Source: Calvatia gigantea
Lineage: Eukaryota > Basidiomycota > Agaricomycetes > Agaricales > Lycoperdaceae
Direction: 5' to 3'
NCBI GenBank assembly: GCA_025093985.1
Contig: JACAAK010000003.1
Location: 3,596,001 to 3,660,000 of the forward strand
Length of the DNA: 64,000 nt
The notes under the pieces: model-generated
Told to the model about the DNA's origin: nothing
The model's database searches: none
What the model saw: only the letters and a program-made list of their open reading frames with translations
Position numbers and translations under genes: made by a program
Shown here: one piece after another, positions 24,290 to 35,998 of the stretch
Layout: every line of letters starts with the position of its first letter
Numbering within the stretch: position 1 is the stretch's first letter

Positions 24290-26309
24290 ATGCTTTCTTT
24301 TTCATTCCTTTTTCTCCTTGCATCCTCTTTAATACCCAAAGCTTTCTCAGCGGAGTGCAATGTCTCTCATTCCCCAACCGAAGATGACTCGCCAGCAATC
24401 TTAAAAGCCTTCACGGATTGTCAAATTGACTCTATCATTACATTTTCAAAAGCAAATTACAGTGCCTTCACGCCAGTTTCGCTCACCGGATTAAGTGCGT
24501 CAGAGGCTTCCTTCCCTTCTATTCCCATCCGCGATAATGACCCCACCGCATTTGTAGGAAATGTGACAATACAGTTAAATGGTAACTTGCTGCTCCCCAG
24601 TAATGTGTCAAGAGTTCAGCATGAGATCAATGTCACCCTCAACCAACCTAGTGTCTGTTCGTTCCATTGCCATTTCAACCCGAGCTGACCGAGGCGTCTT
24701 GATAGACATATGCCACGCCATGGTTCTACTTCCAAGGCGAGGATGTCAGGCTGATTGGTTCTGACGATCCTCAGTGGGGCGCATTTCACGGTTTTGGAGA
24801 GCAGTGGTGGGACGTTGGCAACCGAGTGTGTATTGTTGCCGACTCGTCTCACTCTTTTCGGTGCTCATCTTTTGGGTATAGATCCTCCGACCACAACTCG
24901 CGACTTTCAACGTCACGAATGGTCTCCTCCGCAAGCTGAAAGTCATCAAGCCTATTGCATGGGGTTGGAATCCTGCCTGGAACAAACATACGCGTTGAAG
25001 ATCATTTCGTTGACGCGGCGCCCCATAATGGAACGCGCGACAACACTGTTGTACGTGCTCCCTTTGCCGCTTCAAAATGCTTCGTGTGTGTCTGATGAGC
25101 GATGTATAATAGAGTTTTCCGTTCAATACGTGAGTCCTCTGTTATTCTCTGTTATTTTCCGCTGAACGACTGACTTATCATGCTTCGCAGAGACGGTATG
25201 ATTCACAAGTGTGGGCATAAATAACAGGCTGATACCAACTCATTTGGACAGGCCTAAACCTTTCCGGTCATAACATCACCGTTGACGGATATTATGGTCA
25301 CAACGGCGATGACTGTATTTCAGTAATCAACGGGGCAAAAGACATCGTTGCGCAAAACGGCTTCTGCGGGTTCTCCTCACATGGTCTCTCGATTGGTTCG
25401 CTCGGGAGGGGTGGTGCGGTGCAGACAGTGCAAAACGTCTTGTTCAAGAATTGGACTATGGATGGGGCTGTCTACGGTGCCAGAGTAGGTCATTTCTAAC
25501 TGCGATGTGAAACCAGCGCCTAACGCATACTGGGCAGTTTAAGAGCTGGACCGGAGGGCAAGGATTCGCCGATAATGTGACATGGGAGGACATCACCCTC
25601 GTCGGCGTTTCAACTGGTATCTTTGTAACTCAGAAGTGGGTTCTACCCTCACCGTTATATGTGACTTGCTAATGTTCGATCCAGCTACTATGACCAGGTC
25701 CGTGATGTTTCAACACTTCAATGAAATATGATGCCGACCAGAGCTTTTCTAACAGGATAAAGGCGCTCGCCCCACGAACACCAATAACACTAGCACCAAG
25801 GTTTCCAACTTCAAATTCAAAAACTTCAAGGGAACTCTTGCAACGAACTGGAGTTAGTATTGCCCACCCTTTTCCTCAAAATCCTCGACCTAACTCTTGT
25901 TTGTAGCCGACGGAACCTGCATCAGCAATCCGTGCTGGAACTTCGTTCAAGGCATCGACAACACCAGAGCAATCATATTCGATTTATTCCCAGGAACAGG
26001 TCAATTCTACCCCTTTTTCATTTATTCGTTTCGGAGGAATTCACTGATGTGCATCCTTCACTTTTAGCTCTGAACGTTAGCGTTGAAAACATTGACATCC
26101 ACCCCCATGACGCCGGCCCGGCGACAGTTATTTGTGACCCAAGTGCACTTGCACCCGGCGAACAAAGCACACTTGGTTTCTCATGTAAAACTGGTCCATT
26201 TGTCGCAACTGAAATCAAACCTTCCTCTGGTGGAATCAGGGTAGCTGAAACTAGGATGGTAGTCGTTTGGGGTTTCATCGTGACCTTGAGTTTAACGTTG
26301 CTTCTCTAA
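24290..26309 (+). CDS. Secreted glycoside hydrolase family 28 (exo-polygalacturonase type)
   Basis: The product starts MLSFSFLFLLASSLIPKAFS, a signal peptide with likely cleavage after FSA. GH28 landmarks follow in order: DVRLIGSDDPQWGAFHGFGE; the first catalytic motif NTDG; HNGDDCISVINGAKD with the Asp pair; SSHGLSIGSLGRGG with the catalytic-site His; and YGARFKSWTGGQGFADNVTW at the place of the RIKT motif. Many N-x-S/T sites suggest heavy glycosylation. The enzyme would cut galacturonan in plant cell walls from the chain end. A hydrophobic tail (VVVWGFIVTLSLTLLL) ends the protein, so it may be membrane or GPI anchored. NTDG is assembled from three exons, two of which are only 17 and 5 bases long. 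Confidence 0.88.
25191..25195 (+). other. Five-base micro-exon coding the catalytic-motif Asp of GH28
   Basis: The exon agacg is bounded by cttcgcag on the left and gtatgatt on the right. Joined to the 17-base exon 25113-25129 and to the exon from 25252, it completes codons ACA GAC GGC, that is T-D-G of NTDG. Skipping it would delete the catalytic Asp and shift the frame. Confidence 0.75.
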
Positions 26310-26455
26310 CGCAAAGTAGCTGAATACTGCTATGTATGTGTTCTTAATACCCCAAAATTGAGAAAACTTTCGAATGTAACTGGGCAAGATGACAAAGGGG
26401 GATAATGGGCCCGATATCCTACTTCAATCACCTTCCTAAAACCAACCAGAGATTA

Positions 26456-29400
26456 TCACCGATTGCCATCCCCGCCCACCAACAGCAATCCAAAGCGTAG
26501 ACCAGGCTTAGCAAAATCAGAAGATGTTTGATGTTCTGTTGGTGGTGGACCGTATCGCAATAGGTTCGGGAATTTGTCCACATTCGTGCTGCTGTCAACG
26601 TTCTCATTCGAGGATCGCCCTTGAGGGGTTGCGGGAAGGAAGGTTTGCAGCCGTTTAATATGTTCGAAAGATTCCCGTGATAACTTAGGTACGGATGAGC
26701 CGGCCTTGGTAGGACCCATCGTGTCAGTAACCAGCTCAAGACCGAATATAAAGGTCACTTACCCTATCTTTCAGCTTGCGTTGGAGTTCCTGGATGGTAC
26801 CCGACGCCTTGGGCTCTGAAGCCAATTTTACCAGTTCCAGTAGAAACGCGAAGTCGTACTCTGTAGCGTTCGCACGCCCAGGTCCCTCGTTTAACCACTT
26901 CTCTACGAAGAACGCAAGGGTATCTTGCAGGATACCTGCTTGCTTCCGTGTGTCCCACCTGAACGTGACCTCTTGTAGAACCTCATATAACGATATCAAA
27001 GCTTGCACGAGTTCTTCGGACGGACCTAGTTACCGTTAAAACACCTAACGTCCACATCGGAGCATGGAACCAAGTACATTACCAACTGTCGGGGTTGGTA
27101 TCGGCTTCGAAGATGAGTTTGCTTGATGAATCACGCGTGACACCGCCTTGCGTTTCCAAGTATCCAGAACACTGCCATTTAGGGTATTCAGCTGTTCCAC
27201 AAACCCTATAACTTCTGAGATTCCGTTCGGTAACTTCAATTGCAAAGACGTACAGTCACGGGTAGTCCCTCCACATCCAACCTGGTTGACAAAAAGAGAC
27301 CGCGAGGCAAGGTCTTCGGTGACTTGGTTCAAAAAAACAAGCCTCCGACTGGAAACCTCTACCAAAAAATAAGGTTGTTGATCGAAAGAAAGGGCGTGAA
27401 GTTACCATTGTCCTCCTGTGCCTGACTTGCAACCTTCTCCAGTGTGTGTATGCACGATTTCGTCAAACCCTGTGCGGCTGGTTCATACAGTTGAGTCAGC
27501 AGGTCAACGATGGACCTAGAAAGTGTGATCAATGCTATAGCAGCAGACAGCAAAATATCACATACTCTGTTTCTGTCGGCGAACGAGACTGGATGAAGGA
27601 GAACTCCTCATGTATGCGGCTTGCACAATTTTCCAGGGTGTTGAGAACGCTGTGTAACAACGCTGTTCGACCAAACAGTCGTTGTTTTAGAGAAAATTGG
27701 TATTTCTGGGGTGGTATACCATAGTTGCTTGGTGGTTGCGGCAATACAGGTAACGGAACTGGGCTGAAGAGAAAATCCACCAATGAATTGGCTGTTTGGG
27801 TTCGTCAGCCGTATGAATGTCATTCATGAGGAAGTTACACACCAGCATCGGCATGACCACTGTTAAATGACCGCAACGCAACGTCCAAAGTTGTCTCGAA
27901 TGCCCCCGCAGCGGCCTTCAGCGTCGATTTCCAAATATCCACTACCCTTAGCCTACACATTCTATCCACCACTTCCATCACTTGTGTCTTCTCTCCCCCT
28001 TCAAGCATCGACGCACAAATCCACTTCCAAGAGGCAGTTCTCACGCTCCACACTTCCTTTACGGTTTCTAATTCACTGAGCCACCCTTCCACGGCGCCCT
28101 GTAATAATCTCGTCGACTCATGAAAGCAGTCGTCCAGTTGGTTCACGAACTGTTCTTGTCGTAGAGATGCGGACGATGATGTGAGATCGACGTAAGGTTT
28201 GTATGACTGTAAGTTTTGGGGAAGCAATTGGAAGTGGACGGTGGATGTTACGTTGGTGAGCAATGCTTGAGTCGTAAGTCGGAGCCCTGTCGGGACATTA
28301 TTGTTCTTGCCTCCATCAGATTGGATGAATTCAAGGACCCGTTCAATCAGGGAGGGTCCAGATTTCCTGTCGAATACTCCGCGTGCCACATGCATAGTTT
28401 GCGAAATGATAGTCAGCGCATTGTGGAGAGATTCTTTTACGTCCCGAATACGGGATTTTATCACAGATGATATTGAGGACTCTTGTGAAAGTGAAAATGT
28501 GAATCCTCCCGTTGGCGGAACCACCTGGGTTGGGCGGGGACAATAGCGATGATTCGACACGACTTTTAGTGCTCAGAGTAACTTTCAGGGTTTTGGCCCT
28601 TTGTGAGAACATCGCGGTCAACGTGTCATGAAGTGGACGCGAATCTAGCAGGTGCAATGTTACCAAAGTAGCACATGTATCCTATAAGAGCAAATAATCC
28701 TTAACAGGGTGAAAGATCACACAATTAGACGCACGCACCTCGACAGAGCTAGACGCATCTCTGAGTGATAGGGTTGCCTTATGGATGATCTGCGAGCGGA
28801 ATTGTGATATCGTCTCCCATTGACGTTGAATGAGCGGAAACTCAGTCAATACATCAACCTCCTGACTTTTCCATGTCTCCTCGTCTTGCTCGTCGTTCCG
28901 AACCAGCGCCCGGTGAATGACTCTCGCAAGGAGAAAGAGCCAGGCTGCAGGAAAGAATTTCTTCCGCTCAATCAACCGCCATAGATGCTCCGGTGCATCA
29001 AGCAGAAGCTTGATATGCGCAGCGAGGATTTGGAGGGAATGTAGGTGCCTATCTATCCAAACCAGCAGTGACATAGGTTTCGGGTCGCGGATGAAAATTT
29101 ATGAGGGAACTTACCTTGTATACTAGTGATCGAAGAATTCTTCGGTAATGGAGGACCTGCTTGAGTTTGGATCGCGGTTTTTGACTCTTCCAACGCCTCT
29201 ACGACACGCCTTGAAGACCGCGCAATGGAAATTATAGATGATGACGCCTGTAGTAAATCCCGATACCTTTCTCTACGCTTTCAGAAGCCAATCCAAACGT
29301 CAGTGAAAATTCCAAGAATTCGTCCATCAAATGTAGAAGAGACGCACCCAACCATCTGCCGTAGTTCCTCCTTCTTCACATCCGCATCCGCTCTGTTCTA

Positions 29401-29667
29401 AGTTTCAGTATTCCTTCATAAGTGGGTGTATGGCAGAAGCAAATACCCCAGGCGGTTTTTAACAACTCGTATCTCAGCGATTGTGTGTTTCGCGAATAAT
29501 TCGTCAGTATCGAAGTCCTGGTTCTCCTTGATTGCAGCTGTTGAGATCGTGTTCGACATTGAACGTTTTGCTTTCTGGTCTCGCCCAGCCACGGAGGTTG
29601 GTGTAAGGGGATGTCCATTTTCAATGGCCGACGACGGTGATTGAGGAAGAGAGGGACGCCGAAACAT
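26456..29667 (-). CDS. COG1: Conserved oligomeric Golgi complex subunit 1
   Basis: The first exon begins MFRRPSLPQSPSSAIENGHP and reaches DFDTDELFAKHTIAEIRVVK, then RTDADVKKEELRQMVGERYR and DLLQASSSI. This is the N-terminal Vps51/COG1 helical segment shared by tethering complexes. Later exons carry LHSLQILAAHIKLLLDAPEH and LWRLIERKKFFPAAWLFLLA, typical of COG1, then LLDSRPLHDTLTAMFSQRAK. The C-terminal exons are helical and weakly conserved, and the frame ends at the TGA at 26456-26458. COG tethers vesicles in retrograde traffic within the Golgi. The gene is long (3.2 kb) with many small introns. Exact exon limits in the 3' third (26.5-28 kb) are uncertain. The product would be about 850-900 residues. 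Confidence 0.78.
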
Positions 29668-29909
29668 GGTATGTATGCAAGTGAGGTTCGCTTGAAGGGT
29701 GCCGCGCCCTTCTCCTCATTTACGTAATCAAAGGCCGTTCAGTTAAGATCACTTCATAACTAAAACTTGAGCAAAATACGATTCAGTCATCTACAGAGTT
29801 CAAAAATTATCGGACTGGAGGCTTGGGAGGCTTGTCTCTGCTGTGTCGGTCTAATACAATCCTCCCCGAGTGTTATCACCTCTGATAACAATTTATGAGG
29901 CCAGATCCC

Positions 29910-30944
29910 TCATACGTTGTATTTTTTCCCCAGATTCTTGAACGGCCACGGACAACTGGAATTCTTAGCTGTGAACGTACAATCTGGAGAAGGTTCACTT
30001 ACATTTATGACCCCTGTGTTAACTGCCCGTAGCATGTGCAATTCTGCATCGTCAGAAACACCTGATGTTGTATGCTGTGTCTCGGCTGGGGTCCAAGGTG
30101 GGGGATCCTGGACGCAAACACTTGATTCATATTGTGTTTGTCGCACAGAAAGAGTACAAACTTTGGTATGAGACACTGTTGGCACCGTATCATCCTTGAG
30201 TTCAAGAATAATGGCGAATGAGATGTTGTCTGCCGGCTGGATGAGTAGGGAAAGTTTGTATCGCGGACAACGCACCTTCGAGTTCCAGCTGTCCAAGAAC
30301 GGCCTCGATCATGTTGATCTTGAGAAGAAAAGAACGGAAGTATTGTGCAAGGCCACCTGGCGTCATTGCATTCTCGACACTAAAATTCCATAAGGTGGGC
30401 CTTTGAGTAGGAAGGAGAGTCAGAGAACCTTGCGTCTTTGTTGAATGATTCTACTTGGATCATATGCTCAAAAGAAAATATGAATCGTTCCAAAGCCACC
30501 TGGTTCTGGTCTTTAATGACAACGATTATCTTCTCGACGTTTCCCTGGTAAAACGCTCGTTAGTGAGGCCGACCGATTAGATATTTCGGGTACGGGTTAC
30601 CTGTTCGAGTTCGTCCCGGACGGCTTTAACCGCACCAGTGATATACTCATTCAATGCAGGGTGGCGAGACTGGTACACGGGCGTTTCATATTTCTTGCGT
30701 CGGATGAAAATATCGGGTGGGTAGACTTGACGGACGTAAAGGATTGTATGGATGGCCACCTCGACTGTTTGCAAATAAGGAAATGTTTCTCAGTCTGAGT
30801 TGAAGAGATCAATTGAGGCGATTCGAATCGTACTGAATTCTGCGATTCCCCTAACAGTTTCTATAAAATTGTTAACCCAGTACGGGAAATATCATCGTGG
30901 AACGGAAGCGTGCCGTTGAAAGTCAGTGTTCTGTCTTCACTCAT
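29910..30944 (-). CDS. REV7: HORMA-domain protein REV7 / MAD2B
   Basis: The exons read GIAEFIEVAIHTILYVRQVY, then PPDIFIRRKKYETPVYQSRH and PALNEYITGAVKAVRDELEQ, VEKIIVVIKDQNQVALERFI with FSFEHMIQVESFN, and a C-terminal exon with FAIILELKDDTVP, PPPWTPAETQHTTSG and DDAELHMLRAVNTGVINVSE. These are the seat-belt HORMA core and C-terminal tail of REV7/MAD2L2. The protein is the accessory subunit of DNA polymerase zeta in translesion synthesis and also interacts with cell-cycle factors. I place the start at MSEDRTLTFNGTLPFHD, which resembles the family's N-terminal strand, but the first intron is hard to define. The stop TGA is at 29910-29912. Length is about 230-240 residues. It is divergent from the beta-lactamase-like gene. 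Confidence 0.82.
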
Positions 30945-31144
30945 GGCACGGTAATGAGGGTCTCTGAAGGCCTCTGAATTAAGTGAGTGACCCTGACACA
31001 CTTCCATCATTCAAGTATCCACCCACAGAAGTGGCTCACAAACCTATTCTTAACATAACACCGAACGCACCATGTGGGTGGTTTCTCAAGGGATGTGACC
31101 CCTGATGCGGATGCTTCTGCGCCTCTTCTGCTTCCTTCAACGCC

Positions 31145-33267
31145 ATGAATGCGACCGTCAAAGCCGAACGCACACCCCCGGCAAAAATGACGGCATCCAT
31201 GGCGCGTTTTGGTGCACGGAAAGTTGGCTTCTGGCTCGTTGCTCTGGTGGGACTTTGTGTCGGCGGTCTGCATTACTATCGTGCACCACTCTTTCGCCTC
31301 TGTCGTCTGGGAGACTTAATGAAAGAACCTGTCAAGAATGGGTGCCCATTCCCCCTTCCTAACCACCTCCTGAAGGAACAACCTCTGCGACCCAATGAAG
31401 GCCCGCTCGCTAGGAGTATCAAAAAGCTGCATGCCTTCCTCTCCAAGCGGGTTTCGCATCCAGATATTGACAGCCTTTCGATCGCTGTCGTCACGCCCAC
31501 TGGGACTTTATTTGAATGGAGCTACGGCATTCTCAAGGCAAATGAAACAACCTCCAGGCTGCCTGTGTCGAGAAACTCAATTTATCGGATTGCAAGCATC
31601 ACAAAGATGTTCACTATGCTGGAAACCTTAATCCTACGTGAACGGGGTGTGTTGAACTTGCGAGTACTCTCACTTTCTCCCTCCTTTCCCCATAGCTGAA
31701 CCAGATTTTCAGAGACGATCCAGTAGAGAAGTTCTTGCCGGAGCTCAAGTACCCTAGATATGGTTGGTCTGATTATCTTAGGAGCGGTGAGATCTATGAC
31801 GGTGAATCACGAGCGACGAAGCCCCGCATCACCTTGAGGCAGCTCGGGAGCCATATGTCAGGCAAGTTATTGCGTTTTCCCGAAGAATCCATTAATAACA
31901 GCGGTATTCCTCAGGTATTGGCAGGGATTATCCTCCATACGACATCGGCGAGTGGCCGCAAAATTCACCTATTCCCTCTATCATAAAACGGGTGCGGACT
32001 CGGGGCGATCTTCCATTCCCACAACGCAACTATCGTCAAATGTTGAAGTCTGTTAATAAGTACCCGCTTATCAACTTGCCCTACAGCTACCCTATTTACT
32101 CGAACACGGGGTTTGACATGCTTGGACTAGCAAATGTCGCCGCGAACAAACTCGCAAAATCTCGGTTCGGGGACCAGCCCCAATCGCACAAAGATTTAAT
32201 CGATTTGGATATCTTTCAACCTCTTGGTCTTAACCACAGTTTCTATCGCGTACCATACGGTACTTCATTGGTAGACGATTTGGCTATACCGAAGGAAGGC
32301 CATGACTGGGCCGTCAGTTCCTTTCCGAGCTTGTCTCCAAGGTCTTACTGATACGGACCAGGACTTTGTTTTCGACGAAGCAGATGACCCCGCAGGTGGC
32401 CAATACAGTTCACTCGCCGATCTCGAGGTTGTCATGCAATCCTTCCTGGATCCACTTGCAAATGGTGGCCCTGGTATCGGAGCAGGTTGTTCGGGAGTGG
32501 TTGCACCCCCTCTTCACGTGGAAAAACGGGTTCCAAGAAGCTGGTGGACCTTGGGAGGTTACCACTATGGACGAAAACGTGCGATTGAATATGAAAGGTT
32601 TGTTTCTTTTGGAAACACCTCTGTGATTTGCTGGACGATTTTCTAGGAGGAAATTTACCGGGATACCACTCTGAATTCGCGCTTGTTCCGGAGTTCCAAT
32701 ACGGGATTATCGTTCTAGTCACGGGCACTTACGCCAATACTGCAGCAATAGTGCACCAGGCTGCGTCATTATTCCAGCCTGCCATCCGCATATTACTCCA
32801 AGAACGGGTAAGTAGGGCATATGTTGGACGCTGGATGGGTATATCCACAGACGGGAAGAAAGAAGTAACAACAGCAGAAGTAAAGACTATCAATGGCGGT
32901 CTATATCTGATGGAGTTGGTTGTTCGTGGCTATGATGTATTAAAGATCATCGAAGGCGCCGATATTAGTCTCCATAAGCCCTCTCCGGTGGCATTGTGGA
33001 ATACCGGGAGACCAGGAGAATTCAGGTCAGTTTTCCTTGACTGTCTGTGTCTGAATAATTATTGACGAAGTTGCTTTACATCCATTCGATAGGCTGGCTT
33101 TCGGCAGGAAGGCACTGAACAGTGATCCCACAATCGGATGTCTACCATACTGGGTCTCAATTGACAACGGGTTGTTCAGTCGTGGTGCGCCAATCGACCT
33201 TGTTTATTGGGTTGGTGATGAGTTGGTCTACCCTTCCGGAGGAGTACACCTAAGACGCCGTGTATAA
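31145..33267 (+). CDS. Membrane-anchored class C beta-lactamase-related serine hydrolase
   Basis: The N-terminus has one membrane helix (VGFWLVALVGLCVGGLHYY, about residues 26-45) after a basic stretch, suggesting a type II or secreted orientation. The hydrolase domain includes SLSIAVVTPTGTLFEWSYG, the SxxK active site in RIASITKMFTMLETLIL, LRQLGSHMSG, and the YxN motif in YPIYSNTGFDMLGLANVAAN. FQPLGLNHSFYRVP and GGQYSSLADLEVVMQSFL also fit. These are the Ser-Lys and Tyr of penicillin-binding-protein-like esterases and peptidases. In fungi the family acts on small esters or peptides rather than antibiotics; the substrate is unknown. The last exon ends GGVHLRRRV with TAA at 33265-33267. An inner ATG at 31199 is an alternative start. 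Confidence 0.8.
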
Positions 33268-33857
33268 TAAATATTTTGAACACAATGGCGGTAAGCCAGA
33301 GAGTAGAAATCTACCCCCATGTTCTTTGTTAACGGCTTCCCCAACACATGGCTGATTTCCTGCCAAATAAATTACTTCCTGATTTCATCTGTTGTTGACT
33401 TCACTGTCACCTCTCCGCTTTCAAAAAATTCTTCACTCCTTCCCTCGGCCGCCCGGTGTCCAAACTTTGCATCGGCCAGTTGAGGTTTGCTCAACTGTCA
33501 TACTCAGGCCTGCCAGCAGACATGAATAGAGATCGACGAAACCTCGGCTCTGGAGTACTTAGCATTTCAGACATTGAGCTTGTAAATACCCATTATCCGG
33601 CCGCATACGGCGGATCGAATTAAGAAGCAGGAGCGACAAAAAGGAGGTACTGTACCAATCTTACAAATCACCATACAGAAGAGTAATCATAGTCCAGGCC
33701 AAGTATTGGATTTAGAAATGAGGTGGACCCAGGGTCGGGGAGGGCTGTGAGTTACTTGCCAACCAATAACAAGTTTTCTCATGGGCCGTCCGATTTCTTC
33801 ATGCTTTCGCCTATGTCCCCCTCACCAATGCTCTTCGCCCGGTCGTGGACACGACCG
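33268..33857. other. Intergenic between convergent genes
   Basis: No conserved frame. It should hold the 3' UTRs of the hydrolase gene and the TMEM115-like gene. Confidence 0.5.
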
Positions 33858-35160
33858 TTAGCGAATTGGTGACCCTGAAGTCGATGAGTTGGCACCCTCT
33901 GATCGAGGTTGAGTAACGGTCGGTGGGCGAGGTGCTTGGGGATTCGCATTGGACGATGTAGAACCGACAGGCGAGGACGTATTTGCAAGGCGTTGGTCTA
34001 GAGCTTTGAGGGCTAGTGCTCTAAATACAGCTTCAGCAAACGTACTCAGGATTTGGGGGTTACAATGAAACACACCTTCTTCTTTCGGCTTCAGCGCGTG
34101 CGCTAAGCGGAACCTGGTTGTATGTGCCACTTTCGACATCACCAGAAGATGTAGGAATGAGATGGAAACGATTAGCTATTTTGTACACAAAGTTGCCAAG
34201 GGCCGAAAGCGGTCGGCTTGGGAGTTATTAGCATAGGATTTGGGAGCCATTGAAATGGTACACACTGTGCGAAAGGAGGAAACCACGATACAAGGGAAAA
34301 GGTATCGCTCCTATCTCCGTAGGTGTCTCCACCGACAGAATCTCCGGGGTTCTTCTTGTAGAAACGCAGATAGACCCAGCCCACAAACCAGCCAAACTGG
34401 ATCAAGATCCAAGGGCACTGCATGCCCAGAAGGCAGAGAACGGTGGAGAGGGTGAGATACGCCATTGGCAGGCTCTAATCAATTGGTCACTGAGCGGGAG
34501 TGGCTTCGGTCGATGAGGATACGCACTTTGACGCGGACTTTTATGAATCCCATTACTTGAACTTGGTGCTCCGGAATGAGTTGGGTGAATGCGACGAGCA
34601 AAGCGATTTGGAGGGCCATTTGTCCATGGTACCGCATTCCGTAACTATGAACATGTTCAATGGTTGACGGCTGGTTTGACAAAATAAAAGACGCACAGGA
34701 GAAGCTCTGCATTGCCTATCACGATAAATTCAATCCAGTTAAGTCCAAACGCGATGATGTTTGAAGCAACGATCGACACGACGATGAACTTGACTGTTTC
34801 AACGGCTCCCCATAATCTCTCCAGATATTTGAGCGAAGCGGGCACGAAGATCATTGACGCAAGAAACTAGAGTGTATATCAATCCAGTAAGAATCACGGT
34901 CAACACCCAGTTGGAGGAGCGAGATGGACAGCACTCACCTCTAATAATGAAGGCTCGACCAGTGCTGATGTCAAAAAGGTCCATGGCGCGAAGAGGCTAG
35001 AGCCCGGAACGAGGAGCATGTACTGAGCCGCTGTCCGTTCCATGTCCTGATAACTTAGCCATGCATAAAATCCTGAAGCAACAACAGTAGCAATCGTAAA
35101 GGCACGCGTAACTGGGGGTATTGACTGGACGAGAAGGATCGGCGACGAAAGGACCGCCAT
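33858..35160 (-). CDS. TMEM115-like Golgi membrane protein (DUF1751, rhomboid-related)
   Basis: The product begins MAVLSSPILLVQSIPPVTRA, followed by TIATVVASGFYAWLSYQDME and LVPGSSLFAPWTFLTSALVE. Then come LKYLERLWGAVETVKFIVVS with IVASNIIAFGLNWIEFIVIG, YHGQMALQIALLVAFTQLIP, and the last helices QCPWILIQFGWFVGWVYLRF. This is the DUF1751 (eukaryotic integral membrane protein) pattern. TMEM115 of animals and YOL107W of yeast belong here; they have a rhomboid fold without a catalytic dyad and act in retrograde Golgi transport. The C-terminus is a Ser/Pro-rich, hydrophilic tail ending TSGSPIR with TAA at 33858-33860. Six or so helices are expected. It is divergent from FAM32A with 280 bases between the starts. 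Confidence 0.8.
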
Positions 35161-35440
35161 GACACAAATTTTTAGAAGTCGAATATACGGTTATTTTTTC
35201 TTGTTGGCGGCGTTATATACGTAAGAAATGTAGTGCGCGAGTTTGTTCCTCGTCGCGGAGGACGACAGAAGGGGCGGTTATCGTGGTGCTTGGTGCCGGT
35301 TTCAAGTGGCAAATGGCCTCTGCGCGAGCGACGGAGTTAGGTGGCACGTGCCTGTTCTATTTTTGCCAGTCACTGGGTCGCCCTGTATCGCTGCGCCGCA
35401 GGTTGAGAACATTATATTACCTTAGCATTCAACGACCAAC
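35161..35440. promoter_or_regulatory. Divergent upstream region of the TMEM115-like and FAM32A-like genes
   Basis: 280 bases separate the two starts. A run of T's lies near 35190. No element was identified with confidence. Confidence 0.4.
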
Positions 35441-35998
35441 ATGTCTGAGTATGACCTGCGGCCTGGTGGCTCTCTCAAACTAAAAGGTGGCGTAATCGAT
35501 GGTGGCATAGTGAAAAAGTAAGGGCCCCTTCCGAATCCCTCTGTCCAAGCTAACTGCTGCCTAGAAAGAAGAAGAAATCGAGACGCAAGGAAGAAGGACC
35601 AGATGAGTTGGCGCAAGAACGACAAAAAGTGGAAAAGGTAGTCTCTGGTGAGGAGAGGGGTGACTCCCCTTCAGGAAGTGGCCGCAATTCTCCGGTCGTT
35701 GTTGGCAATAGCAGCGGCAGCATAAGGAAGACGGAGGCGGAACGTCGCTTTGAAGAAGTGCAGAAGAAGCGAGTATGTTATTTCTCCTCACAGCAATGGA
35801 ATGTACAATTGAACCCTGTTATCAAGCTCGCGGAACGAGTTGCAAAGTTGGCAGGGAAGACACATAAAGACCGAGTAAACGAATTCAACTCGAAACTTGA
35901 GGCTCTCAGCGAACACCACGATATACCTAAGGCGAGTGCTAGCAACTCAAGTCTTAAATCCGGGTATTTATACATTCTGTTAGGTTGGGCCGGGTTAA
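35441..35998 (+). CDS. FAM32A-like protein (DUF1754)
   Basis: The product begins MSEYDLRPGGSLKLKGGVID and GGIVKKKKKKSRRK, then has an acidic/Ser spacer and the conserved block TEAERRFEEVQKKR, IKLAERVAKLAGKTHKDRVN and EFNSKLEALSEHHDIPK. It ends with VGPG, joined through a GC-AG intron (35932-35983). This matches the FAM32A family from start to stop. Human FAM32A is a late-acting spliceosome factor that promotes exon ligation; a nuclear splicing role is therefore likely but inferred. Length is about 120 residues, normal for the family. The Lys-rich tract is a plausible nuclear signal. Confidence 0.85.
35932..35983 (+). other. GC-AG intron in the FAM32A-like gene
   Basis: The exon ends CCT AAG, the intron opens gcgagt and closes ctgttag. 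Joining gives IPK|VGPG and TAA, the conserved family C-terminus; reading through would add an unrelated tail of over 60 residues. The intron is 52 bases. Confidence 0.8.
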
